Assembly (NCBI GenBank): GCA_021234155.1
Contig: JAJEKV010000031.1
Location: 14,007,748 to 14,071,747, forward strand
Origin: Isoetes taiwanensis
Taxonomy: Eukaryota; Streptophyta; Lycopodiopsida; Isoetales; Isoetaceae
Direction: 5' to 3'
DNA: 64,000 nucleotides
The position numbers and the translations under genes are program-made. Below are positions 24,153 through 35,011 of the stretch, piece after piece. Every line of letters starts with the position of its first letter. Within the stretch, counting starts at the first letter, position 1. The notes under the pieces are model-generated. The model searched no databases and was not told the DNA's origin. It was given only the letters and a program-made list of their open reading frames with translations.

Positions 24153-26062
24153 TGACTGGTTCAGCCAGGCGCTTTTTCCATCTGAGAACAGTTGCATCCA
24201 ATGCGAAACTTCTTGTGTTCCTGGCAGAGAAACCTGTGCAAGAACAAGGATCCAATTTGGGGTTTAAGGACAGCATAAAAGGACCATGCAAACTTGCTTT
24301 TGATTTTCGAGGAATTGCTTTGGAATTGCGAAGGTGCCAAAGTCCAAGGGATTTTCACAAGGGTAAGTGTATTCATGAATACATTGCTAAAAATGGGTTC
24401 CTGGGAGATTTGTTTTTGGGAAATCTCTTAATACAAATGTATGGCAAGTGTGGATCTGTGCAAGATGCAAGAAACATCTTTGACAATATGTCTTCCAAGA
24501 ATTCATTCACTTGGAATAACATGTTTGCTGCCTATGCTAACCATGGACAGCTAAAAGAGGCTGCAGAACTGTTCACAAAAATGCCACAGAAGACTGTTGT
24601 TTCTTGGAATTCCATGGCAGCTGTTTATTCGAAGCAAGGACAACTTAAGGAAGCCCTTCAACTTTTTAAGGAAATGCCTGAGAAGGATGTAGTTTCTTGG
24701 AACACTGTTATATCTGCATGTGTGCAACAAGATCAGCTAGAGGAGGCTGTTCGACTTTTCCATCAAATGCCTGAGCGCAATGTTGTCTCATGGAATGCTA
24801 TCCTTGCTGGCTACGTTACCCAAGGACAACTTAAAGAGGCACTTCACCATTTTGAACAAATGCCTGAGCGTGATGTAGTGTCATGGACTACCATGCTGTC
24901 TGGCTTATCCCAACAAGGCAATCTGAAGCAGGCTACTGTACTTTTTGATCAAATGCCCGAAAGAAATGTTTTTTCCTGGAATACCATGATTTCAGTATAT
25001 GTTCAGCATGGTCAGATCGATAAAGCAGCTGGAATATTTGAACAAATGCCCCTCAAGAATGTAGTCTCATGGAACACGATGATTTCAGCGTATGTTCATC
25101 ATAGGCAGCTAAAGGAAGCCTATAGACTCCTGCAACAAATGCCTGAGAAAGACATGGTTTCTTGGACTCTTCTGCTCTCAGCTTATATAGAGGAAGAAAG
25201 ATTTGAAGAAGCCATTAGGCTCTTCCAGCAGATGCCAATGAAGGATATAGTTTCCTGGACTGCTGTGCTCTCAGCTTATGCTAAAAAAGGAAAACTTAAG
25301 GATGTTCTGGATCATTTTTGCGAAATGTTGGCAGATGGCATGAAGCCAGATAAGATCACGTTCATCAGCCTTCTTGATGCATGCACTAGGAATACAGCTC
25401 TGCATGAGGGCAGATGGGTCCATAGTTGCCTTCTTGCATACAAAGTAAATTTAGACGTTATTGTCGGAACAACATTGATCAATATGTATGCAAAATGTGG
25501 GAAGTTAGGGGATGCACGTAAAATATTTGAACAAATTCCAGAAGGAGATGTGATTTTATGGACTACGATGATTGAAGCATATGCACAATCTGGGCATGGG
25601 AAGGAAGTATTTGAAATTATAAAGAAAATGCAGGTGAAAGGTATCTTGTTGAATGAGGTCAGTCTTTGCTGTCTCCTTTCTGGATGTAGTCATGCTGGCC
25701 TTATAGATGATGGTTGCCATCATTTTCTTTCCATGAACATGGAGCATGGAATTGTACATAGAATTGAACATTACAACTGTATAATAGACCTTTTAGGACG
25801 CACAGGATGGCTTGAAGAGGCAGAAATCTTGATGCACAACATGTCCATAGAACCTGGTTCTGCATCATGGGTAACTCTACTTGGTTCCTGCCGAACGCAT
25901 GGTGACATTGATCGAGGACTGCGTGCATCGAAGCATTCTTGTGAGTTGGATCTCATGGATCCTGCACCATGTATACTTTTATCTAACATCTTTGCTGCTG
26001 CTGGATTGTTTGGGGAAGCAAAAAATATCGATTTAGAACTGCAAGGTGATATTCTGGACTAA
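24152..26062 (+). CDS. PLS-class pentatricopeptide repeat protein, nine tandem S motifs, short E-like end
   Basis: Intronless 636-codon ORF. Residues 1-30 are basic and hydrophobic with Arg/Ser, consistent with an organelle-targeting peptide. Residues about 60-115 are P/L-type motifs (IHEYIAKNGF, NLLIQMYGKCGSVQDARNIF). From about 117 to 396 there are nine 31-residue S-type motifs, each with a W-N/T core (W at 121, 152, 183, 214, 245, 276, 307, 338, 369) and an MPE(R/K)DVVSW-like junction. L and S motifs follow (INMYAKCGKLGDARKIFEQ, then SGCSHAGLIDDG), and a short E-like tail ending ILLSNIFAAAGLFGEA. There is no DYW deaminase domain. PLS proteins bind single-stranded organelle RNA and usually specify C-to-U editing sites; without DYW, a partner deaminase would be needed. 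The frame is clean. The start is the first ATG of the frame. Confidence 0.93.
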   Translation: MTGSARRFFHLRTVASNAKLLVFLAEKPVQEQGSNLGFKDSIKGPCKLAFDFRGIALELRRCQSPRDFHKGKCIHEYIAKNGFLGDLFLGNLLIQMYGKCGSVQDARNIFDNMSSKNSFTWNNMFAAYANHGQLKEAAELFTKMPQKTVVSWNSMAAVYSKQGQLKEALQLFKEMPEKDVVSWNTVISACVQQDQLEEAVRLFHQMPERNVVSWNAILAGYVTQGQLKEALHHFEQMPERDVVSWTTMLSGLSQQGNLKQATVLFDQMPERNVFSWNTMISVYVQHGQIDKAAGIFEQMPLKNVVSWNTMISAYVHHRQLKEAYRLLQQMPEKDMVSWTLLLSAYIEEERFEEAIRLFQQMPMKDIVSWTAVLSAYAKKGKLKDVLDHFCEMLADGMKPDKITFISLLDACTRNTALHEGRWVHSCLLAYKVNLDVIVGTTLINMYAKCGKLGDARKIFEQIPEGDVILWTTMIEAYAQSGHGKEVFEIIKKMQVKGILLNEVSLCCLLSGCSHAGLIDDGCHHFLSMNMEHGIVHRIEHYNCIIDLLGRTGWLEEAEILMHNMSIEPGSASWVTLLGSCRTHGDIDRGLRASKHSCELDLMDPAPCILLSNIFAAAGLFGEAKNIDLELQGDILD

Positions 26063-26349
26063 TTATTTGGTCATAACTGGTGGATGCATTTCATGTGCTA
26101 AAACAACAGCGGGCCTGTAAAAGAGTATGTGTAAAGCATGGCAGATAGCCTATGTAGAGGAGATGATTTCTATGTACAGCTAAAAAGGAAGCTGCCATGT
26201 CATTCTTCTCTTCTATATATTTCGTTTTGCAACCTTCAATCTCTGAACGTGACCCATGATATTTAAACATGTATTTTGTTATTCTCTATGCATTGACATT
26301 CGTTTTTTTGCAAAGTTTGGACCAAACAATGCCATGTTCATATTTCCAG

Positions 26350-27404
26350 AAGGGATCTTCCCTGCAAGACCAAGATCGACATGTCATGGAATTCCTGCTG
26401 CATCTGGCAAGGCAAGCAAAAGTGCCAAACAGCAGCTCCCTCCATTCTCAAGGCAGTCTACCTCCGTTCCTGATATGAAGGCCTCCATTGATGGTATGTT
26501 CTCTTAGTAAGGTAGTGGATTTTCCCATTATATATTGCTATACTATTCCCATTTCACTTCTTTGTTTGCAGCACAATTTGTCAGTCCCGTAGCTCCTGTG
26601 CTTCCAATTCAGACAGTTTTGCTCTCTATTGCACAAGTCTAGGACATGGCCATTGAACAAAATGACCCCTTTCTTTAAATGCAGGTCTGCGTGCATTTAC
26701 ACCAGCAGCTCGCAGTAAGGTATCCCTCTTAGCAGCACTTATATTAACATTGTTACTGTTCATAAAAAGAGCTTATGATGCATTCTTTAAAGATCTAGGC
26801 AGTCTATGATTGCAAAAGTATTTCATGCACCTATGGGAGCTTGAAATATAATAGAGTACTTAGTGTCCAAGTAGGCAGAACGACTCTAAATCTGGACAAC
26901 TTTGAAAAATTCTTATCATTTGCAGAGCAGAGAAAAGAATTCTTCTGAAGTAAGGCTAATGCATTTCTTACAATCGTCTTCTCTTTAAAAAAATGCTCCA
27001 TTAAACATTTGAATCTGATTTTCCTTTCTTCTGTCTTCTATTAATGGACGTAAATGTAAAGATTTTGATGTGTCGATGCTTATTGGTGGGGTCTTTTAGT
27101 TACAAATACCTCTGGCATTGGCATGTGATGGCAATTTGCTTGCCACAATATACAGATGTTGTTGGTTGATATTTGTAAACTTGCATTGTAAGAGTTAAAA
27201 TCTAATGTTTAACCATGCATATAATAAAACAAAGCACAACCAATAGCTTCTAGAAAAGTCTGTTTGTTGCATCTGCGAACTGCGCATGAAGTCATGGCTG
27301 CACCTATATTTGTATGTTATCATTACTTTTGGATCCGTTCATTGTTTTTACATCATTCTTTGTCTTTTCAGAGTAGTTGTGTCTTCAAATATATGGTATC
27401 ATAG
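26350..27404 (+). CDS. 3' end of a small-exon spliced gene (unrecognised)
   Basis: Four candidate exons keep phase through canonical AG/GT borders: 26350-26493 ([16 protein letters not shown]), 26685-26719 (35 nt, [11 protein letters not shown]), 26926-26949 (24 nt, SREKNSSE) and 27372-27404 ([10 protein letters not shown], stop). The product end is Ser/Lys/Arg-rich and unstructured. I do not recognise the family, and upstream exons are not evident between the PPR stop (26062) and 26350. The frame is also open back to an ATG at 26256. Phase-consistent micro-exons are the main support. Alternative: chance splice-like signals in the PPR 3' flank. Confidence 0.35.
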
Positions 27405-30400
27405 CCGGATGTTGTTTATCTTAGAATGAAGCACTTCAAATCACAAAGTTGCTCAGCATTAAGCTGGCAACAACGTGGAACTTGGCATTTTTAGAGATGG
27501 ATTGACATTTTTGGATGGGTTGATTCATGCTGCCCTAAGCATTGAATTTTCAATGAAGTAAACTTCAGTCATGAAACTGTTGGAACAGAGCAGTCATCAC
27601 TTGGAACAGAGCAGTCGTTGGGACCTATCAATCTGGTCATTGTGGGCGAGTTAGTCTGCTCAAGCTCTTGGCACAACTACCATGCTCTTTTGGGTTCGAT
27701 CCATATGAATAGGGTTGCTGGCATGCTTTGCTACAAAATCGTGCACTGTGGTTTACAAAGTTATGCTTTGATCCCCGAAACATGTGAATCAAAGAATTTG
27801 CTTTCCAAAAAATCCAGTTGTTTGAATTGTCGTTTTGTATTTCAACGCGCAGGAACTCGGCTCAGGTAATTCTGGCATGTAGGGACTCCGGGATTCATGC
27901 TGGAGCACTACTAATAATGGCTGCTTGCTCTTCACAAGCAAAGCTTCAAGCATCATAAGAAGAGGTAAAAAGTCTTACATGCATTTTTAATGAGATTTAT
28001 TTCCTTTGTTTTCTGTATATTTCGATGTATACGATTAGAAATAACAAATACAGGCCCAAATCCAAATCCTTTGGTGAGATGTCTGCTTGGAAGCTGTTTC
28101 ATCTTTGCACTTAGGTGTTCCTTTTGTTTCTTTTTCAGTACTTTGATATCCACTTCATACGTTGTGGATGCAGGCATGGAATTCCTTTTTAGTTTTGTGG
28201 ACAAGGTCTGCTATGCCTTTATGCATCTAGTTTCATTTTCAAAGCAAAGATTCCTTCTTTTGTTTTCTGTTAATCTTTTTCTTAATATGTCCAGTTTTAC
28301 ATTAAGGGTTCATTCTTCAAAGCTTCCTTTAAAGCATTGTATTACGCCAGAGCTTAGAGGGCGAACGACATAAAGTAACTTGGAAGGTAAAGGGTGTAAA
28401 ATATTCCAAATTATTTTCTTTTTATCATTTTGTTTGTCCAACAAGTACTTGGATTACAATAGTAGACACATGCATATTTCTTTGTTTCTGCAGACCTTTC
28501 ACTTTGGAGCAAAGGCTGACCTAGAGACCTTACAAAAATCAATGAGAAGTAATTTAAAGTGTGTCACAATCATGTTATAAGTTGTTACAATATAAGGTTA
28601 CAAACACCCAAAATTAATTATGCAGGTTTTTGTCTTTGCAGGTTGTTTATGGATTTGCATGAATACAAGGGATTTGCCCCTTGCACCATCGTTTTGGCAT
28701 AAAGTGCTTACAAATCCACAACTGTAACTTGAATTGGTTGCGAATCTACAATCACTCCAAAATAATGAAAAGCAAGTGGTATTGAACCACTAAAAAATAA
28801 AGAAATGCAGTGTTGAACATGCAAACCCACCTACTGCTGCAACAATAAATTATGCAAAACCTTATACGTAGTTGACACTAAGATACATGACTCTAATGAA
28901 GCAGTAACAATAAATATTGCGAAAACCACATATAAAAATCGCCCCCAAGGGATACGTGGACTTGACAAATAATTCAGAATAGTTAAACCAAAATTAGTAA
29001 TGTAATTTAACAATCCCGTCACATTATAATAGCTGGACAATTTGCACTATGCCAATCACACAAACATTATGGAATAGCGTACATCTCATAAATTATAATT
29101 ACAATCTTGATTCACACATTACACTAACGATTAATATCACCATTATGCAAATGTTAGACAAAGATGTTGCATCCTCGGTATGCACATAAAAGTATTTTGG
29201 CATATATAGTGGCTTACATCCTCAATATGCACATAAAAATTATTTTGGCATGCACCATTCCATAGATAATGACAAACTAGATAGCACAGAGAATTTAAGA
29301 GACTTATTGCTGTGCCAGAGGGATATTCTTCATTTTTTATCTGTAGTTCCACGAGAAAAATGACCTCAAAATGCTTGAAGTACTCCTACATATGGGATGT
29401 TGACGAAGATAACTTCGGCCATAAATATCTGGGTAATCAGATGTGGAAGAGCAAAAGTCATTTGCGGAGACCTGAAATATTGCTTCCAAAAGACATTGAA
29501 TGGCAATTACAAGGTCCATATAAATACATGCCCCTACTTATGTGCATCAGCGCTGGCCACACATATGGGCATGCACATAATAGTGCAATGGTCACAACTA
29601 AACAAACAACATGAATGAATGGGGTACTATAGAATCCCTATAGAATGCGGTTCTAAATCAAGCAGCTCTAAATCAAGTATAACAACACCTGGCACACGTC
29701 TGCAAAATTTCATAACGTCAAAGGGCCATTGACAAGCTTCTACATTATCACAACACATATAGCCATGGATTGCTTGACATTGTACTAAAGAAACAAAATG
29801 ATGACATACGAGCAAAAGTTCAAGTCTTCAATTGGAAAATTCGACCATCATAATGGTAGTCATCTTGAGAAGATCGCTTATTCAAAGCACTGCCTTTGAG
29901 CAAGTCTCCGTTGGAGTTCAAGTGTATGTTCCATTTCTTCATTGCAAAGGTCAAAGAAATATTTTGCACCGACGAGGTTGTCAAGTTGGAGCACTACATC
30001 CAACTAATTGATGACTTCATATTTGCTCAAGCCTATTCACGGGACTTTGTTTATACGGACGTGCTTTGAGAGAGTAGGCGAGGATAGACTACATGTATGT
30101 ACCTATTGGATAACGTAGTGCTTTTGATTAACCTCTAATTGTTTGTCTTTTTTATCAGATGAGAAACGGCATCATGCAATGGTGAATTAGCATTTTAGTA
30201 GCAAGAAAACTCACCTGTGTTGGAATATATAATGGAACGCATTTTAGAGTCTACAAATTGTTTTGTCTTGAGGCATTATCTGATTCTATTATACGAGCGT
30301 ACCTTCGGGATGAGTTGTCTTACATGCTTGATAGTCGTAAGACATTGTGACAGTTCGAATCAATGACTCACCCGTGCATTCAACCCTCCTCCCCCAAGAT
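27405..30400. other. Long non-coding stretch
   Basis: About 3 kb, AT-rich, with only short ORFs lacking domains. A local repeat of 'atgcacataaaa.tattttggcat' occurs at about 29180 and 29229. Nothing else supportable. Confidence 0.4.
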
Positions 30401-30411
30401 GTTATTTGTTA

Positions 30412-30660
30412 GAAGGAAGGAAGGAAGGAAGTATATTTTTACGTCGCACCACAAAGGCAGCGTCACGAAGGACATGCGACCACAAGTACAAAGAAAACAA
30501 AAATACATTGCATGGGCCGAAGCCCGTGAGCACCATGGCCCGGATTAAAAAACCCCACTGGGGAAAAACCGTTGCCATGATGACCACAGATCCAAAAAGC
30601 TATGCTGCTGCAAAAAGCAACAAGCATACCTCCAACAAAACGTAACTTCAACAAACGCCC
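30412..30660 (-). mobile_element. LINE or SINE 3' end with (GGAA)n tail
   Basis: The plus strand shows (GGAA)n at 30412-30430, then 'gtatatttttacgtcg', then 'ggattaaaaaacccc' and 'ggggaaaaacc' at 30543-30570. The same order (microsatellite, 'gtttttagcgtcc', 'ggattaaaaaaacccc', 'gggaaaaacc') marks the minus-strand LINE 3' end at 60922-61060. The two therefore look like 3' ends of one family in minus orientation, each with a different short-repeat tail. No coding part was recognised upstream (30700-31250), which is unusually GC-rich. Confidence 0.5.
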
Positions 30661-30699
30661 CCGTAAACCTCTTCACAGACTAGGTGCCGAAAGTAATCG

Positions 30700-31250
30700 G
30701 GTGGACTCATGCACGCTAAACCTCCATCCTCTCAATCAAACCCGGGGCAAATAGATGCTGATGCGCGAGATCCCGGTGCCGACCCCACGAGTAACTCGAT
30801 CAAACCACTAGACCATAAGAGCTGCCCCGAAAAATGTAGAGTCCCAAAACCCCCATCCAATAAGCCCAAAGCGCCCGGAAATCCAGCGCCAGGGAAGGCG
30901 CGGCGCCGTGGAAAACGCCGAGAAAGTCGCCGGAGGAGGTGCATCCTCCAGCCCTGCGCCAAAGGCGCCCGGCACCCTGCTCCATCGTGTGCTCCGGCTC
31001 ACAAGCATGCTTCGCGCGCTCCTCGCCGCATGCATGCGGGTGCTCAGCAGCACCGGCAGGTCCGCCTCGAGGCGCCATCCATCATTTGCCGGGGCCTAGG
31101 CGCCATCCATCACCCGGGGAGAGGCTCAGGCGGCGCCCGTGCACCCTCAGCGAAGCAATCCGTTGATGCTGCCACAACCCCAAAGCAATCCGTTCAGGCT
31201 GCCAAGAAAACCCCCAATCCGGTCATGCTGCAACCCCGCCCCATTAAAAT
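30700..31250. other. GC-rich segment with spurious long ORFs
   Basis: CG-rich block (peak about 30880-31140) with overlapping open frames on both strands, as expected from GC content alone. The plus frame 30709-31278 is Pro/Ala/Arg-rich and low complexity. Probably the body of the retroposon whose tail is at 30412. No supportable protein. Confidence 0.45.
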
Positions 31251-31823
31251 GCTTATAACTCGCGAAATATGGCTCTGATTGACCTGAAATTTGTTGCAGA
31301 AGATAGAGGGCGCAAATACCTTCAATTTGATATGCGGCACGGCCTGAGTGAAGATCGGGTTGTGGAGTTATCATGGGAGCATCCAACAAAGTACAACATT
31401 AGGCCTTTAGTGATGTGCGCCACGTGGAGATGCATATTTAGAGTTCTATTATGAACTAAAGTATGCCAACGAACCATGGCAAAATTTTGTGTTCTGCATT
31501 TCGGTACCTATTCTTTGTTGATGTACTTAACTACTTCTAAGGGAGACATTTTGAGCACAAGTTTTGGACATGTCTTTCCAAATTTTCGTCTTTAGAGGTA
31601 GATTTAATTGCCTTCCACATTCCTTATAACGCGTTGTTTTGCCTACTAAAGTTTATAAACGCAAAGTTAATATGTTGATGATACTATGATTAGACAATTT
31701 CAATAACAAAAATAATTACAAAAGCAAATAATATCCATTCTTGCCAATACCAAGATGTCATCTTGTAGAAGTTGCAGATATGGACGTTATAAAGGCTGAG
31801 TAAAAACACATGACAGGACGTTA

Positions 31824-31853
31824 GCCCGGCAACGCCGGGCACCTGTTTACTAG
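31824..31853 (+). mobile_element. Helitron 3' terminus (hairpin + CTAG)
   Basis: A perfect 7-bp stem GCCCGGC / GCCGGGC with an AAC loop (31824-31840) is followed nine bases later by CTAG (31850-31853) and then T. This is the textbook Helitron 3' end: a GC-rich hairpin about 10 nt before CTRR, inserted before T. The element lies to the left (plus orientation). I could not place its 5' TC end and saw no Rep/helicase on that side, so it is probably non-autonomous. It cannot be the end of the minus-strand Helitron at 35-42 kb, because the hairpin is on the wrong side. Confidence 0.75.
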
Positions 31854-32845
31854 TTTGTGTCTCAAATGTGTTTTGGTCGCCTAGCAGAATCAGAATCATG
31901 TGCTTCAGAGCATAATTGTAAACAAGGCTAGAACATCTAGTCAAGACAAGCCACCATCCTCCTCAAGCAAACAAGAACATACTATAGTTGCAATTAGTGT
32001 TTTTCAAAGTAGACTCATCAAGATGGTGTTTAGTGTGCTAATCTTTAATTTTAAGAAAAAATGTTATTCAAATACATCAAAATTGAATTGAAATGAATAG
32101 TCCAAAAAGTGAGAAGATGGCTGCAAAGCAAACTACTAAGATAATGTGAATATGGGGATCCTAGCACCACCTATATAGACGTGATTTGAATGTGCAAATT
32201 GATACACCACCTAGGGTATGGTCGCCCCCTTTCGGACACTTAAGGGGCGGCACTAAAAATTGCATATAAGTCCATCTCGAATTTTGGTAATTTCGTGTGT
32301 TCCTGAGTCATGGGACCTTAGCTACAATTTGGGCAATTTTTTTGAACGAGATTTTGCCATTTCCATCTCCAATTACTGCCCCAAAGCTGGGGGGGGCTAA
32401 GGAGCCCCCTGCATGGCAGCCAACACCCTGCATACGTGGCAAAACGCCCCACATACCGCGGCAGGTATAGCCTATCGTGGTGGTTTAGGGCCCGTCAGCG
32501 GGCGCGAGTAGACCCCGCTACCGCATACTGGTTCACACACATCAAGGTCACGAGATCCCCCTATCGTGGCACGCCCGAGGTTTTACACGCGTAGCCTTTC
32601 CATCTCGAGTACTCCTCATCATGATACCAATATATTGATTAACCCTAACCCGCAGATAATTACCCTCATCGCCCCTAAAACTCGAAGCATGACTCATATA
32701 ACAGGTTGATTAAGGCCAGAGATTAGAGAATTACGTCGCAGGCCTAAGCATTTAGAACATTCGGGTGCTGGGAATCGAGGTATCAAACAATTAAATGCCC
32801 AGATTTGAAATGAATTGATGAATTGGGAAATCACATCACCTTCGA
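31854..32845. other. Non-coding; short inverted repeats
   Basis: No gene seen. 'cgcccc...ggggcgg' inverted arms occur at about 32223-32254 and a G-run with flanking 'agcccc/ggggct' at about 32380-32410. Confidence 0.4.
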
Positions 32846-32854
32846 AACTCTCTC

Positions 32855-33389
32855 TATATAAGGGAGGCAACTGATCCGTTGCGTTACACAGGTGGGTATC
32901 CAACCTTAGCGCCATTGCAAATTGCTTCAGCGCCATTGGAAATTGCTTCAGGTAAGGTTCAATTGTTCCTTTGTTTCCTTGATTTTCTGGGTCTGTGTTG
33001 GATTGGAGCTAACCGGCTGTGCGTTTCGCATGCAGCAAGGAGACAATGGATCGAATGGATCGAACTCCTCGCGGTCGTGCAAGATTGAGCCTGCAAGGCC
33101 GGTTGGGGCACACCCCAAATTTGCTACCCCAAAGCGTTCACGGGCTGCGAGCTCATCCTCTGAGACTTCCGACATTGTCCCAATCCCAGAGCAGACCATC
33201 ATCTTCAAGAATCTGCTGGTGACACAGCAGGAGGTGGACGAGGCAATCTCATCCACTGTCTCATGCACCTGCTCACCGGAGGTCGCGGATGCACTGCATC
33301 ATGCCCGGAGTGGCCAGCAGATTCACTGCCAAATCCGCATCGATGAATACGTCCTCCTCAAAAAAGGAGGACCGCCTTCTTTTTGCTAG
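32855..33389 (+). CDS. Small Ser-rich protein of unknown function behind a TATA box (tentative)
   Basis: 'ctctatataagg' at 32854-32865 looks like a TATA box. A 21-bp direct duplication ('gcgccattg.aaattgcttcag') lies at 32910-32951, and a GT...AG intron-like segment spans 32952-33033. The coding-like frame runs from an ATG at 33031 to TAG at 33387-33389 (119 codons): Ser/Asn-rich start, a basic patch (TPKRSRAASSSSETS), then a hydrophilic fold-like part (QTIIFKNLLVTQQEVDEAIS, HCQIRIDEYVLLKKGG). If the intron is removed, this ATG is lost and no upstream ATG exists in the frame, so the model is uncertain. No family recognised. Confidence 0.3.
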
Positions 33390-33540
33390 CACTCTGGACA
33401 GTTTTTTTTTTTTAGTTTTTTTCCCCCCCTTGTGTAATTATCTTTTTGCTAAAGTCTTGAAGCTCCATGAGCTGTTTTGGCAGGGCTTGGCCAGGCATGT
33501 ACTTTGTTATGAATATTATTATGAATATAAGAAACTTACT

Positions 33541-33795
33541 GTCTCAGATTCTGTCGTAGTCTTAGTGTTAATAATTCCTTAAGAATCTCATTGTCTTAGT
33601 CTGATATGAACATCATGAACTTAAGAATCTGATATGAACATTATGAACGTAAGAATCTTATTGTCTCAGATTTTGTCATAGTCTTAGTGTTAATAATTTC
33701 TTAAGAATCTTATTGTCTTAGTCTGATATGAACATTATGAACTTAAGAAGCTGATAGGAAGATTATGAACTCAAGAATCTTATTGCCTCAGGTTT
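33541..33795. repeat. Tandem repeat, 122-bp unit, two copies
   Basis: 'gtctcagatt.tgtc.tagtcttagtg' begins at about 33541 and 33663, giving a 122-bp period. Within each unit 'ctgatatgaacatta/cat' is itself repeated. Confidence 0.75.
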
Positions 33796-33799
33796 TGTC

Positions 33800-35010
33800 A
33801 TACTGTATGCCTCGGACTTTGTCATATCTTTGTCAGAGTTGAACATGGACAATGGACTGTAATGAACAAGTTGCACTTTGGTTTATACATTCACAGACTA
33901 CACATTCCAGGGAGTTGTGTGCAATGCACAGCATATCACAATTTGAGTGATGCACTTACAATATTGTGAACTGAATATATTCACAACATGGTTCACTCGA
34001 ATAACATGTCTGAATTAACATGTCCAGCAGATTTAATGTACAGACTTGATTAATAAATTAACATGACACCAAATTAGAGTGCCCGCTCACACTCTTGTGA
34101 ACGCTGAGAGCTGCTGATATGCATGTGGCTTTCGTCAATTGTCTCATCACTGTCATATGCATCTTCAGCATTTGTCCTTGCTTCAGCTTCAACATCAAAT
34201 GATGGTGTGCAGCTAGATACCTACATGAGCTAGGGTTGTTTAGTTCACAACATAATGAATACGGATGAACATGTGAATACCAATCCTTACCTCAACAATT
34301 TCTTTCCTCCATGCAACCGCGAATTCAACATCCATGCCTTTGGCCCTGGATACTATATCTCTTTCCACACCATCCCCCTAATAATTCTCACCTTATCAAT
34401 TGCAGGGAGTGCATCACCTGCATGTTCTAATACCATTCAGGACATATTTTTAAAATCATTTTTAAGCAAGTCTACATCTAGTTTCATGCAAAATTGATGT
34501 CAATAAAACTACATTGTAATTGTAAACCCTCAAATTGCTGAGCAACTAATGCCTTTCCAATATGGAAACAATATATGTAGCAATATAATGGTGTCGAACA
34601 ATTTCATCTTCCTTGTCTGAACTATCACATATGTTTTGAAAGAGCTCTTAACATTTTGCGTCAGACTGATAACATAGACATATATTATTAGCTTAGGTAC
34701 ATCTTAAGTAACAGCTGGAAGATTACTTCATGCGTTCTTAGAAACTATAGTATGTCAATAGCTTAAAAACTTCAATGGACAAATGTAACATGTTTCTGAT
34801 GACTGATTCTATTTATATGTATTTCAAAATGGAAGCAGCTTCATAAAGAAAACAGATAGAGTTTGAGAACAGAATCTCAAACAGGAAGACAACTTCACAA
34901 CAAAAAGTCGAAGTTTCTAATAGATGACATAGTATCAACTTCTAATTAACTACTTACTTAGGTCGACCACAACAGAGCTGCAGCTACTTTATGCAATCCA
35001 TAATTATGCG
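33800..35010. other. Non-coding flank left of the Helitron RPA gene
   Basis: No gene supported. The minus-strand Helitron should end somewhere here or further left. I looked for CTAG preceded by a GC hairpin on the minus strand and found none that was convincing. Confidence 0.35.
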
Positions 35011-35011
35011 T

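Noticed and set aside
30709-31278. 189-codon Arg/Pro-rich protein
   Set aside because: GC-rich block with overlapping open frames on both strands and low-complexity composition; no domain.
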